17,470 nt of DNA from CALCKU01 sp964571595 (GTDB lineage: Bacteria; Pseudomonadota; Alphaproteobacteria; Caulobacterales; Maricaulaceae), in the NCBI GenBank assembly GCA_964571595.1, contig CAZNCJ010000050.1:1-17470 (forward strand), given 5' to 3'. The first letter of the stretch is position 1. Each line of letters starts with the position of its first letter. The notes beneath the pieces are model-generated. The model was given only the letters and a program-made list of their open reading frames with translations. It was not told the origin of the DNA and did no database searches. Shown here one piece after another: positions 1-8,188 of this stretch. A program made the position numbers and the translations under genes.

Positions 1-1133
1 AGCAGGATTTCATGCTGCCTCTCACATTTATGGAGGTCGGGACAGATCAGCAATTTGACTTTCTACGTAAGTGGCAAAACAAGGTTTACGAAGCTGGATA
101 TTTAGGTGCGGCTTGGCCGAAGGCCTATGGCGGCGGTGGTCTAACACAGGCCCATCAGGACGCCGCAACAGCTGCCATGCGCAAAAATAATGCCCCGATT
201 ATGCTTAATGCGATTGGCCTGAATTGGACGGGGCCGCTCCTGCTGGATATGGGCTCTGAAACCCATAAGAAGACATATATAAAAGGGATATTATCGGCCG
301 AGGATATTTGGGCGCAGGGCTTTTCAGAACCAGAAAATGGCTCTGATTTAGGCAATGCACAATTAAAGGCAGAGCGCGACGGGGATAGCTACGTTCTAAA
401 CGGTTCCAAGATTTGGACCACGCAAGGCAATTTCGCAAAATATATGATCTTGCTGGCCCGCACTAATCCAGAGGCACCAAATAAATATGCTGGCTTGAGT
501 TTTATTCTCACGCCCATGCGTGTGCCGGGTATTGAAACCCATAAAATTCGTAAACTGACGGGTGAATATGGTTTCACCCAAACCTTTTTTACGGATGCGC
601 GTATTCCAGCTGATGGCCTGATGGGGCAGGAGGGGCAGGGCTGGAAAATTGCCATGCAGACTTTGGAATATGAACGCGGCGCGCGCGGCGGACAGGCAGG
701 GGGCTATGTTATTACGCAAACAGACCCGCTTGAAATTATTCATCTGGCGCGCAAGGCCAGCCGGGGCGGAGCGCCCGCCATGGATGATCCGGTTATTCGT
801 GATAAGCTGGTCGATTTTATCATCGAGGCGCAAGCGATTAATATGAACAATGCGCGGGCAAAAATTGCGCCGCTAAATTCTGATAAACCTATGGGGCTGC
901 CATTAATGTCAAAACTTGTCTGGACGGAATATGCGCGCCGGGTCAATGAATTTGCCTTGAACTTGCAAGGCACACGGGCGGGCTATTATGTCGATGAACC
1001 CAACGCTGTCGATAACGGCTTTTGGCACAGAAGCTATCTCAATGCTTTTTCGGCTACGATTGGCGGGGGCACATCGCAAATCCAACATAATATCATTGGC
1101 GAGCATGTCTTGGGCTTGCCCAAAACACGGTAA
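1..1133 (+). CDS. Acyl-CoA dehydrogenase, probable catalytic subunit (5' end cut by window)
   Basis: FAD-dependent acyl-CoA dehydrogenase, which makes the alpha,beta double bond in an acyl-CoA during beta-oxidation-like degradation. The frame is open from the window edge (base 3), so the N-terminus is missing; the ATG at base 12 is not the real start. Visible family marks, numbered from that ATG, are GFSEPENGSDLG (around residues 103-114), NGSKIWTTQGN just after it, and the C-terminal GGTSQIQHNIIGEHVLGLP. The Glu of LEYERG (residue 221) lies where isovaleryl- and long-chain dehydrogenases carry their catalytic base. The medium-chain-type Glu before GTSQIQ is replaced by Gly. A second dehydrogenase starts 23 bases downstream, which suggests a two-subunit enzyme like the steroid-degrading ChsE pairs of Mycobacterium. 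The family call is sure; the substrate is unknown. Confidence 0.93.
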   Translation, partial: QDFMLPLTFMEVGTDQQFDFLRKWQNKVYEAGYLGAAWPKAYGGGGLTQAHQDAATAAMRKNNAPIMLNAIGLNWTGPLLLDMGSETHKKTYIKGILSAEDIWAQGFSEPENGSDLGNAQLKAERDGDSYVLNGSKIWTTQGNFAKYMILLARTNPEAPNKYAGLSFILTPMRVPGIETHKIRKLTGEYGFTQTFFTDARIPADGLMGQEGQGWKIAMQTLEYERGARGGQAGGYVITQTDPLEIIHLARKASRGGAPAMDDPVIRDKLVDFIIEAQAINMNNARAKIAPLNSDKPMGLPLMSKLVWTEYARRVNEFALNLQGTRAGYYVDEPNAVDNGFWHRSYLNAFSATIGGGTSQIQHNIIGEHVLGLPKTR

Positions 1134-1156
1134 ACCCAGATAAGAACGATAAAATT

Positions 1157-2293
1157 ATGATGCAGGATTTTGGACATATAGGCCTCACTGAAGCGCAAAT
1201 TGATTTGCTCAATGTGGCGGAAAATTTTTGCCGTGAGAAATCTCCGATCGAGAAGGTGCGAGCCTTAATGGAGGATGAGCTTGGCTATGACCCAAAAGTC
1301 TGGGAAGAGATAGGCAAGCTGGGCTGGACGGCTATTGCGATACCCGAGGCTTTAGACGGTGTTGGACTCGGTCTGAGCGAGGTTGTGCCTGTCATGGAGC
1401 AAATGGGTCGTTATATGATGGCAACCCCGTTTGCTTCGACAACAATGGCGGCGCAAGCTTTACTTAAGGCCGGAACACAAGCCCAGAAAAAGGCCATACT
1501 CCCCCGTTTGGCAGCTGGGGCAGCAGCCTGCCTCGCGCTCAGTGAAATGAACGGGGATTGGGACTTAAACAATATTACGGCAAAGGCGAGTTTGAAGCGG
1601 GCATCTGGCGGGGATGTTTATAATTTGTCGGGCACGAAGATATTCGTGCAAAACGGGATTAGCGCCCAGTGGATTATCGCGAGTGTTTTAATTGAGGGTG
1701 AGGCGGGTCTCGTCATTATCGAGAAGGACAAAATTCCAGCAGACGCCTTTCGACGCGAGAAGATTATTGACGAAACTAAGCGCAGTTATGAGCTTACACT
1801 AGACGGGATAAGCCTCACGCAAGACGATATTTTAGAGGCTGGTGAAACGCGCGCAGCCTTTGCGCATATCCATCTTGTCGCGAATCTTTTAAACGCGGCA
1901 GAGCTGACGGGCGGGGCGCAATCTACTGTGGATTATACGGTTGAATATTTAAATACGCGCAAGCAATTTGGCAAATTAATAGGGGCGTATCAGGCGATGA
2001 AACATCCGACTGTGCAGGCCTATATCGGCTATGAAAAATCGCGCTCGCTTCTCTATGCTGCCGCCATGTCTTTTAACGAGCAAGGCGCGGGCGAAATTGC
2101 AACACGTATGGCGGCGGTGCAATCAGAAACGGCGCTTTCATTTGCAGCTGATCGTTCAATCCAGTTTCATGGTGGTTTTGGTTTTACATATGATTGCGAT
2201 GCCCAGCTTTATCGCAGGCGGGCTATTTTTAATGCCTCGCAATATGGCGACGGGGCCTATCACAAATCCAAGCTGGCGGATTTATTATTATAA
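1157..2293 (+). CDS. Acyl-CoA dehydrogenase, probable non-catalytic partner subunit
   Basis: A 378-residue acyl-CoA dehydrogenase-like protein. It has the N-terminal helical domain (LGWTAIAIPEALDGVGLGLSE, about residues 55-75), a middle beta domain with LSGTKIFVQNG, and the C-terminal helical domain with NTRKQFGKLIGAYQAMKH and QFHGGFGFTYDCDAQLYRR. I see no Glu at the helix position that serves as catalytic base in isovaleryl-CoA dehydrogenase. Its sequence type matches the partner subunits (FadE28-like) of heterotetrameric dehydrogenases in Mycobacterium cholesterol degradation, where two unlike subunits share FAD sites. Two ATG codons stand in tandem (1157 and 1160) and the ribosome site is weak, so the exact start is open by one codon. 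It sits between the first dehydrogenase and a broken dehydrogenase gene, presumably one operon. The pairing is inference; the fold is clear. Confidence 0.93.
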   Translation: MMQDFGHIGLTEAQIDLLNVAENFCREKSPIEKVRALMEDELGYDPKVWEEIGKLGWTAIAIPEALDGVGLGLSEVVPVMEQMGRYMMATPFASTTMAAQALLKAGTQAQKKAILPRLAAGAAACLALSEMNGDWDLNNITAKASLKRASGGDVYNLSGTKIFVQNGISAQWIIASVLIEGEAGLVIIEKDKIPADAFRREKIIDETKRSYELTLDGISLTQDDILEAGETRAAFAHIHLVANLLNAAELTGGAQSTVDYTVEYLNTRKQFGKLIGAYQAMKHPTVQAYIGYEKSRSLLYAAAMSFNEQGAGEIATRMAAVQSETALSFAADRSIQFHGGFGFTYDCDAQLYRRRAIFNASQYGDGAYHKSKLADLLL

Positions 2294-2304
2294 AGGGATA
2301 GCTC

Positions 2305-3045
2305 ATGGCTCAAAATACGGTTTGAATAACTGGTGCAAGCTCTGGTATAGGAGCCGAACTTGCCCGGCAGTTTTTAGTGCGGGGAGACAAGGTCATCGCG
2401 CTTGCCAGACGACTTGAAAAACTCGAGGTGTTAGCGGCGCAAAACCAAAATATAACACCCTTCCAATATGACCTGTCTGATCTTGAAAACATTGAAACTC
2501 TCGTGCTTAAATTATCTGGCCAGTTTCCAGACCTCAATATCATCATCAATAATGCCGGTATTCAAGACAATGTCCGCATAGACGCAGACGGATATGGATT
2601 GGAAGATATAGAGCGCGAAATTAAACTCAACCTCACCGCGCCCATAGCTTTGTGCCAGGCTTTCCTACCCGTTTTGAAGTCCCGTAAATTCCTGCAGGGA
2701 GACAAGGCGGTAATCGTCAATATTACAAGCGGTCTGGCCTATGTTCCCAAACTGACTTCAGCCGTTTATTCAGCCACGAAATCGGGTCTGCATTTGTTTA
2801 CAGACGCTCTAAGAGTGCAAGAACCAGATTTGCAGATTAGCGAGGTGATCTTGCCTCTCGTTAAAACCGAGATGACGGCAGGACGTAACGAAGGGGGCAT
2901 TGAGGCGAGCTTGGCGGCCTCCCAAATAGTGGCGGGTATAGTAGCAAAGCGCGACCGCATCTATGTCGGGAAAACTAAAGCCCTTATGCCAATTTTAAGA
3001 GTGTCGCCAAAACTAGCCGCCAATATTATCCAAAAAGGTAACTAG
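2305..3045 (+). pseudogene. Short-chain dehydrogenase/reductase with premature TGA at codon 7
   Basis: The frame from ATG 2305 encodes a complete classical SDR, but codon 7 (2323-2325) is TGA: MAQNTV-stop-ITGASSGIG. A Leu TTA at this place, giving the usual VLITGASSGIG, would need one base change. Everything downstream is intact: TGASSGIG (2329-2352), NNAG (2548-2559), catalytic Ser (2728), Tyr (2767) and Lys (2779), and a normal C-terminus. Total length, about 246 codons, is usual for the family. A good ribosome site (AAAGGG, 2292-2297) stands 7 bases before the ATG, so this was the original start. A GTG at 2377 could restart translation but would drop the cofactor-binding strand and loop. 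It follows the acyl-CoA dehydrogenase by 11 bases and probably served the same pathway. Sequencing error is possible. Confidence 0.85.
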
Positions 3046-3146
3046 TCGAGAAGTCCATTTCTAAAGATTATAGTAAAGTTGTTTTTTTATAGAAACTTAA
3101 GCTTTGCGATTTAATTATTGGCTATGAAAAGACACACCGATAAGAA

Positions 3147-4866
3147 GTGCAAAAAGGTTTCATACAACCCATAAAACCCGCACACATTTCACGGCGAAAT
3201 GTGATGCAAGGCATTGGGGCTGTGTCGGGTTTGTCTGCTATTGCCTTAACAGGTTGTGGCGGCTCAGCCTCGGCTGGAAATGCCCCTCTTCCCGAATTTA
3301 CCGTAAGCCCCCCCGACCACGCCAGCCTTGCAAGGTAGCGGCGTACAACCCATTTTTGGAGCAGATAAAGTGACACGACAAGCAGAAGTTTTAACGACGC
3401 GTGAAGCCGCCGCACTTTTTCAATCGGCTGTTGATAATGGCACTCAAACTAATAATGGGGATGAAGGACTTTACGCGGATTACCGCGCCAGTTTTACCAA
3501 GGCCTTGCCACATAATAATTTTGGCAAAGTGGACATAAATGCCTATGACGCTTTGCTTCACGCGCTTGGCACAGCAGAACATTCCGATTTTGAAGCTATA
3601 CCGCTTGGCGGGACGCGTAAGCTAGCCAATCCGCAGGCGGCCTTCCGCCTTGAAATGGTAGGTCTTGATTCACACAGTACTTTCATGCGACCAGCCCCAG
3701 CCTTTGAGAGCTTAGAAACAGCGGCTGAAATGGGGGAGCTTTATTGGAAAGCCTTATGCCGCGATGTGCCTTTTATTGATTTTGAGACCAACGGCCTTAT
3801 TCAGTCTGCCTTGAGTGACCTGAATGCATTTAGTCAAACCGTAGGGGCCTCAAACGGTGCTTTGAGTAGTAGCAATATATTTAGAGGTGAGACGTCCGGC
3901 GATCTTACGGGACCTTATATTTCGCAATTTCTTTTAAAAGACATTCCATTTGGCAATCATCTTATTGTTCAGCAATATGCCACACCCGCGCCGGGGGATG
4001 ATTTTATGACAGATACGGCCTCATGGCTCTCAGTTCAGCGCGGCCAAGCGCCTGCTGCTTTAAGCAAGGGCAATGCGCGTTATATTAATGATGCGCGCGC
4101 CTTGGGCGAGTATGTACATCAGGACTTTTCCTATCAGGCCTATATGAATGCGGCGCTGATCTTATTAGCCATACCCAATAGTTTTGACTTTGATAATATT
4201 TACAACACCTCACAGACCCAAGGCGGATTTGCGACTCTTGGCGGACCGGATGTTTTAGACCTTGTTGCCAAGGCGGGTAACCTCGCGCTCTCTGGGGCGT
4301 GGTATCAAAAATGGCTCGTCCATCGCCGCGCACGTCCGGAACTTTATGGCGGGCGTCTAAATTATCATAAAACAGGCAAGAGAGATTATAACCTGCCATC
4401 AGATATTTTGGATAGTGATGCTGTGGCGCGGGTTTTTGCGCAAAATAACACTTATCTTCTTACGCAGGCCTTCCCTGAAGGCTCGCCGACACATCCGTCT
4501 TATCCGGCAGGCCATGCCACAATAGCCGGAGCCTGCGCGACAGTTCTGAAAGCGTAATTTGAAGAAACTATTCAAATTCCTAATCCGGTTATGGCCAGTG
4601 CAGATGGATCGAGCCTGATTTCATATTCCGGTACGCTCACTATTGGCGGGGAAGTCAATAAACTTGCAAATAATATCGCTTTAGGCCGAGATTGGGCGGG
4701 CGTACATTACCGCTCTGACGGGACTGATGGTCTTTTGGTAGGAGAGCAGCAGGCGATTGGATTATTACTGGATTATTCTCGCACCTATAGTGAGCGTTTT
4801 GGCGGCTTTACATTTACGAAATTTAATGGCGAACGCATTACCATCCAGAATGGGGTGATCCTTTAG
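3147..4866 (+). pseudogene. Vanadium-dependent haloperoxidase (PAP2 fold), Tat lipoprotein, broken by a frameshift and a TAA
   Basis: Three pieces add up to one vanadium haloperoxidase, an enzyme oxidising halides with hydrogen peroxide. Piece one (GTG 3147 to 3338) carries a Tat signal, SRRNVM (SRR at 3189-3197), a hydrophobic stretch and a lipobox LTGC (Cys codon 3255), so export as a lipoprotein is expected. A run of seven C (3308-3314) then shifts the frame; with six C the frame joins the second piece cleanly as TVSPPTTPALQGSG. Piece two ends at TAA 4555-4557 and holds KWLVHRRARP (K 4309, RP 4333-4338) and SYPAGHA (His 4513). The same frame resumes at once after the TAA and holds GRDWAGVHYRSD (Arg 4687, His 4705, Asp 4717). 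The vanadate-anchoring His is therefore lost from any product stopping at the TAA. The GTG start is uncertain; an ATG at 3124 in another frame is an alternative. Confidence 0.85.
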
Positions 4867-4881
4867 TAAGGTTTTTCTAAC

Positions 4882-4927
4882 ATTTCAGGCCGCTCTTCTA
4901 AGCTGAACTTATTGCCCTGCCTGAAAT
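4882..4927. repeat. Inverted repeat in the haloperoxidase-downstream gap
   Basis: A 9-base arm ATTTCAGGC (4882-4890) is matched exactly by GCCTGAAAT (4919-4927), with a 28-base loop. No T-run follows and the loop is long, so this is not a convincing intrinsic terminator. It could still form a weak hairpin at the 3' end of the broken haloperoxidase transcript. The rest of the 160-base gap (4867-5026) holds no ORF that I can support. Confidence 0.35.
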
Positions 4928-4999
4928 AACCCTCAAAATTATCCAAAAGGATGGTTAAGCGTTATTTTTAGCCCTGATAAGGGGTAAAGTCTTGTCGCT

Positions 5000-5011
5000 G
5001 GTAAGATTACC
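5000..5011. promoter_or_regulatory. Dyad GGTAA-GA-TTACC just before the secreted-protein gene
   Basis: Two perfect 5-base half-sites, GGTAA and TTACC, separated by GA, lie 16-27 bases ahead of ATG 5027. The place and symmetry would suit an operator or a small stem in the leader. No regulator is known for it, and short dyads arise by chance. Confidence 0.2.
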
Positions 5012-5026
5012 TTATATGCGCGGTAT

Positions 5027-7066
5027 ATGAATGTTTTAAAGGTCAGACAGATAGCCCTATTGGGGAGCGCGTTGTGTTTAAGCATGGCTACGGCACAGCC
5101 TGCTTTTGCGCAAAAGTCTTACCGTGTCTGTAAATCCGTCCCGCATTGTGTAGACATTCTGGAACGCCATTCTAGTGAGAGTTTTGATTACACGGTTCTG
5201 GCGGATAATTTTTCCCGATTTTCAGATAAAGGCCGCCAGCTATTATTGGATATAGCGGGGCAAAATCAAAACCCAGACCTTGCACGGCGGGCCTTCGAGC
5301 TTATGGCCTTGGGTGAATTTAAGTGGACACCCGCGGAGCAATCAAAGCTCACCTCTTTATGGCCGCAATATCACACGGACTTGCTTACACCCGTGCTAGA
5401 GACATTTAAAAGCGAGGCTGTACGCAATAAGGCGGTTGCCACTCTTAACCATAGGGATAAGTCTGCTCAGAGCGCGGCCCGCACCCTTATAGCTTCAAGC
5501 ATGATCGATGGTATGAAAGCGCCATTGCCTCCTGCGCTTATCCCGCAATTAGCCAAAGCTCTTGCAAGTGCACCGACGATTGCTCTGATTGATATGGCTG
5601 CGCTTTTACCGGAACCACAAGCCAGCGAGTTAATAATTCCGGTGCTAAAGTCGGGTGAGACGGAGCTAACCCGTCATGCCTATCAACGGCTTTTTGATAT
5701 TAAGCCGGAAATAGCTTTTAACAGTCTGCTCAAGGCTTTGTTCTCTCTGCAGCCAAACGAATTTCAAGCCGGGCTGGCGCTATCTGATATGTTGCGTGTG
5801 CGTCACGGTTTACGCCCTGACGGATTTTATCTGCGCTTTGCAGGTGATATTGCCAAGGATGCGAAGTTTAATCCAGTCGCTCGTTTTGTGGGGCTGGACG
5901 TGGTTTTGCGTTCCCCTGAAAAGGTAAATATAGAACAGGACGCCGTATTTTTTCAAACCTTGAAAACAGGCATGGACGGATTTGCTAAACTTACAAAGAC
6001 AGGGCAAAATCAGACGGGCGTGCCTTATGCTTACCTAGCCCGTTTTTCTGAAATGCAGACGCCGCAAACGGCAGAGAGCTGGGTTTCGCTTCTAAAATCC
6101 GGTTACGGGGCGGCAGAGCCAAAACTATCTAGCTACCCGGAATTTATCGCACGATTAGGCGAGGTGAAAACTGAGCTTAGTCAAGACCTAGTCGGTAAAG
6201 CAATGGGCGAGGAAAGTGATTATAATTTAATCAGCGCAGCGCTTCTAGCTTTTGCAAAACAGAATTTTTCGGTCACTCAAAACCAAAACAGTAAAGACGG
6301 TTTTACCGCACGGCTAGAGAATTTGCTGTCAGGCCATCCTGTTACTCAAGTGCGATTGGCGGCTAAAAAGTCAAAAGACATAGTCGCAGGCAAGAAGGAC
6401 TCACGGGCAGCTTTCGAAATATATAACACTATAAGCCATCCTCTTTCTGCTGGAAAAAAATCTGTTAATAGGCCTGCTCAATATTGTCAGGTTAGCGCTT
6501 TGGATTACCGTGAAATTTCGCGAGGCATGCCCTATTTTGATCAAGCCCAATATAAGGATGGGAGCTTCACACGCCGGTCTGAATTGCGTTCTGCCACGGA
6601 ATTAGGCTCTGGCTGGTTGGCCGCCTATAGTCGCCAAGATAAGGTGCGAGGTGGCGGCTTGTTTTATTTTGATAACAAAACCGGAAAAGGCACAAGATTG
6701 CTGGACGATGATGTCAGGCTTGTCGTGCCCACGCAAAAATATCCTTTTGGCCAATATAGTCAAAGCTATTGGGTGTTATCCTATCCGGAGCTGGGTGAGA
6801 ATAGTTCTGATAATCACGAACGTCTTTACCGCGCCGAGATCACCCCACAAGGCGCAAAAGTTACGTTACACAGCGTCATGCCGCAGCAAGCGCAAAATGT
6901 CGGGCTTAGCCCTCGCGGCTGGCTGGAAATTGATTTCGTACCGGCGCAACGTCCCCGAAATATTTCTGCACTTTCCTATAATCCGCCCTTAACATGGACG
7001 CCAAAGGGAGAGCTGCGCGCCAAATGTAAACCTACAGCTGCGCCGGGTGCGAGCGGGGCTCCGTAA
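5027..7066 (+). CDS. Secreted protein of unknown function with helical repeat-like body and beta-rich C-terminus
   Basis: I do not recognise this 679-residue protein. It starts with a classical signal peptide: basic MNVLKVR, a hydrophobic core, then an AxA site (AFA-QK) with cleavage expected after residue 28. The mature part holds four cysteines, two close together (CKSVPHC, residues 35 and 41) and two far apart (about 487 and 667), which would suit disulfides in the periplasm. Residues about 50-450 are rich in Ala and Leu helices of similar length, resembling HEAT or armadillo-type repeats by eye. From about residue 480 the sequence turns Gly/Tyr/Trp-rich (GSGWLAAYSRQDK, GLSPRGWLEIDF), suggesting a separate beta domain. 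The tail is Pro/Ala/Gly-rich. Its TAA overlaps the apbC start by one base, so the two are probably translated together. No clear ribosome site precedes ATG 5027. Confidence 0.85.
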   Translation: MNVLKVRQIALLGSALCLSMATAQPAFAQKSYRVCKSVPHCVDILERHSSESFDYTVLADNFSRFSDKGRQLLLDIAGQNQNPDLARRAFELMALGEFKWTPAEQSKLTSLWPQYHTDLLTPVLETFKSEAVRNKAVATLNHRDKSAQSAARTLIASSMIDGMKAPLPPALIPQLAKALASAPTIALIDMAALLPEPQASELIIPVLKSGETELTRHAYQRLFDIKPEIAFNSLLKALFSLQPNEFQAGLALSDMLRVRHGLRPDGFYLRFAGDIAKDAKFNPVARFVGLDVVLRSPEKVNIEQDAVFFQTLKTGMDGFAKLTKTGQNQTGVPYAYLARFSEMQTPQTAESWVSLLKSGYGAAEPKLSSYPEFIARLGEVKTELSQDLVGKAMGEESDYNLISAALLAFAKQNFSVTQNQNSKDGFTARLENLLSGHPVTQVRLAAKKSKDIVAGKKDSRAAFEIYNTISHPLSAGKKSVNRPAQYCQVSALDYREISRGMPYFDQAQYKDGSFTRRSELRSATELGSGWLAAYSRQDKVRGGGLFYFDNKTGKGTRLLDDDVRLVVPTQKYPFGQYSQSYWVLSYPELGENSSDNHERLYRAEITPQGAKVTLHSVMPQQAQNVGLSPRGWLEIDFVPAQRPRNISALSYNPPLTWTPKGELRAKCKPTAAPGASGAP

Positions 7067-8175
7067 TGGCCACGTCAAAATTTAATGAAAGTCAGGCGCT
7101 GGATTGTCTCTCAGCAATCAAAGACCCTCTTACGGGACAAGATATCATCTCGGCGGGGCGCTTGGCAGACATAGCCTTTAAAGACGGGCTGGTACGTGCG
7201 GTTCTTAAAATCGATCCCAAAGAGGCCGAGTTTTACGGCCCTATAAGACTGGCGTGTGAGGCGGCCTTGAAAACACTGGCTGGTGTTAAGAATGCTCAAG
7301 TGATTTTAACAGCACATGAAGCTGGGCCGACATTACAAAGCCAAAGGGCGGCGCCGAGGCCCAAAACTGTGCGCCCACATAAAGCCAGCCGCCCTGAAGG
7401 TTATCAGGGGGATAGCCAAGTTAAACATGTGGTGGCGATTAGTTCGGCTAAGGGCGGGGTGGGTAAATCCACCATTGCCATAAATCTGGCGGTTGCATTG
7501 GCTAAAACGGGCAAATCCGTCGGCGTACTGGATGCCGATATTCACGGGCCGAGCTTGCCGATTTTAATGGGGCTTTCCGGCCAAAGGGCCAGATCGACCG
7601 AGGTAAAAGGGCGTCCGATGATCGAACCCTTTGAGGCTCATAATGTGCGGGCGATGTCGATTGGGTTTTTAACCAAGGATGACGGGCCGGTTGTTTGGCG
7701 CGGGCCGTTAGTCCAAGGCGCTATTTCCAAAATGCTATGGGATGTGGATTGGGGGAAGCTGGATTATCTCTTTATTGATATGCCGCCTGGCACGGGTGAT
7801 GCCCAGCTGGGTCTAGCCCAAGACATCAAACCGGCGGGTGCGATTATTATCTCGACCCCACAAGACCTAGCCCTCGCAGATGCGCGCAAAGGTGTGCAAA
7901 TGTTTGAGAAAGTGAGTATTAAAGTCTTGGGGCTGGTTGAAAATATGGGTGTGTTTACATGCCATAATTGCGGCCATGATCACCATATATTTGGGCAGGA
8001 CGGCGCCCGTAAGGAAGCTGAAAATATGGGGGTTGCCTTTTTAGGCTCTACCCCGCTTGATATAGCCTTGCGTGAAAGTTCAGATGAAGGCGTGCCTATT
8101 GCTGCGGGAGAGGGGCGTATCGCAACTATATTTCAGGATATTGCCAGCGCGTTTGAGCACTCCCTAAAAACGTAG
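7066..8175 (+). CDS. apbC: Mrp/ApbC-family iron-sulfur cluster carrier ATPase
   Basis: A cytoplasmic P-loop ATPase that binds and hands over Fe-S clusters. Residues about 7-80 form the MIP18/DUF59-type FeS-assembly domain (CLSAIKDPLTGQDIISAG), followed by a basic, Pro-rich linker (85-115). The ATPase domain has the deviant Walker A KGGVGKST (129-136), the Mrp signature DADIHGPSLPILMGL (156-170) and DYLFIDMPPGTGDAQL (233-248). The paired cysteines C299-H-N-C302, which bridge the cluster in the dimer, are present. Length (369) is normal for the proteobacterial form. Its ATG shares one base with the stop of the secreted-protein gene (TAATG, 7064-7068), which implies translational coupling. The 3' end stops 13 bases from a convergent gene, with no terminator visible between them. 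Confidence 0.96.
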   Translation: MATSKFNESQALDCLSAIKDPLTGQDIISAGRLADIAFKDGLVRAVLKIDPKEAEFYGPIRLACEAALKTLAGVKNAQVILTAHEAGPTLQSQRAAPRPKTVRPHKASRPEGYQGDSQVKHVVAISSAKGGVGKSTIAINLAVALAKTGKSVGVLDADIHGPSLPILMGLSGQRARSTEVKGRPMIEPFEAHNVRAMSIGFLTKDDGPVVWRGPLVQGAISKMLWDVDWGKLDYLFIDMPPGTGDAQLGLAQDIKPAGAIIISTPQDLALADARKGVQMFEKVSIKVLGLVENMGVFTCHNCGHDHHIFGQDGARKEAENMGVAFLGSTPLDIALRESSDEGVPIAAGEGRIATIFQDIASAFEHSLKT

Positions 8176-8188
8176 AGATCGTCAGGTC

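Noticed and set aside
396..833. A 145-codon open frame antisense to the first acyl-CoA dehydrogenase
   Set aside because: It lies fully inside a clear gene, has no recognisable motif and its composition is that of an antisense shadow.
649..846. Shadow frames inside the dehydrogenases (also 2031-2417) and in the secreted-protein gene (6651-6992)
   Set aside because: They overlap recognised or long coding frames, have no ribosome sites and no family features.
2323..2325. TGA read as tryptophan or selenocysteine (recoding)
   Set aside because: Other genes in the window end properly on TGA (for example hisF, hisH and hisD), the site expects a small hydrophobic residue, and no selenocysteine hairpin is evident. 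The neighbouring gene also has a TAA, which recoding would not explain.
3046..3123. Terminator or promoter around the T-run near 3080
   Set aside because: TTTCTA and TAGAAA pair over only 6 bases and the T-run is inside the loop; no convincing -35/-10 pair is seen.
4591..4866. The 3' haloperoxidase fragment as a separate small gene starting at ATG 4591
   Set aside because: It continues the same frame directly after the TAA and holds the third catalytic motif of the upstream gene; no ribosome site precedes the ATG.
4882..4927. Intrinsic terminator after the haloperoxidase
   Set aside because: The 28-base loop and lack of a following T-run do not fit; kept only as an inverted repeat.
4992..5019. 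Sigma-70-like promoter TTGTCG with 16-base spacer and TATATG before 5027
   Set aside because: Both boxes are weak and the transcription start would fall almost on the start codon; not supported well enough to annotate.
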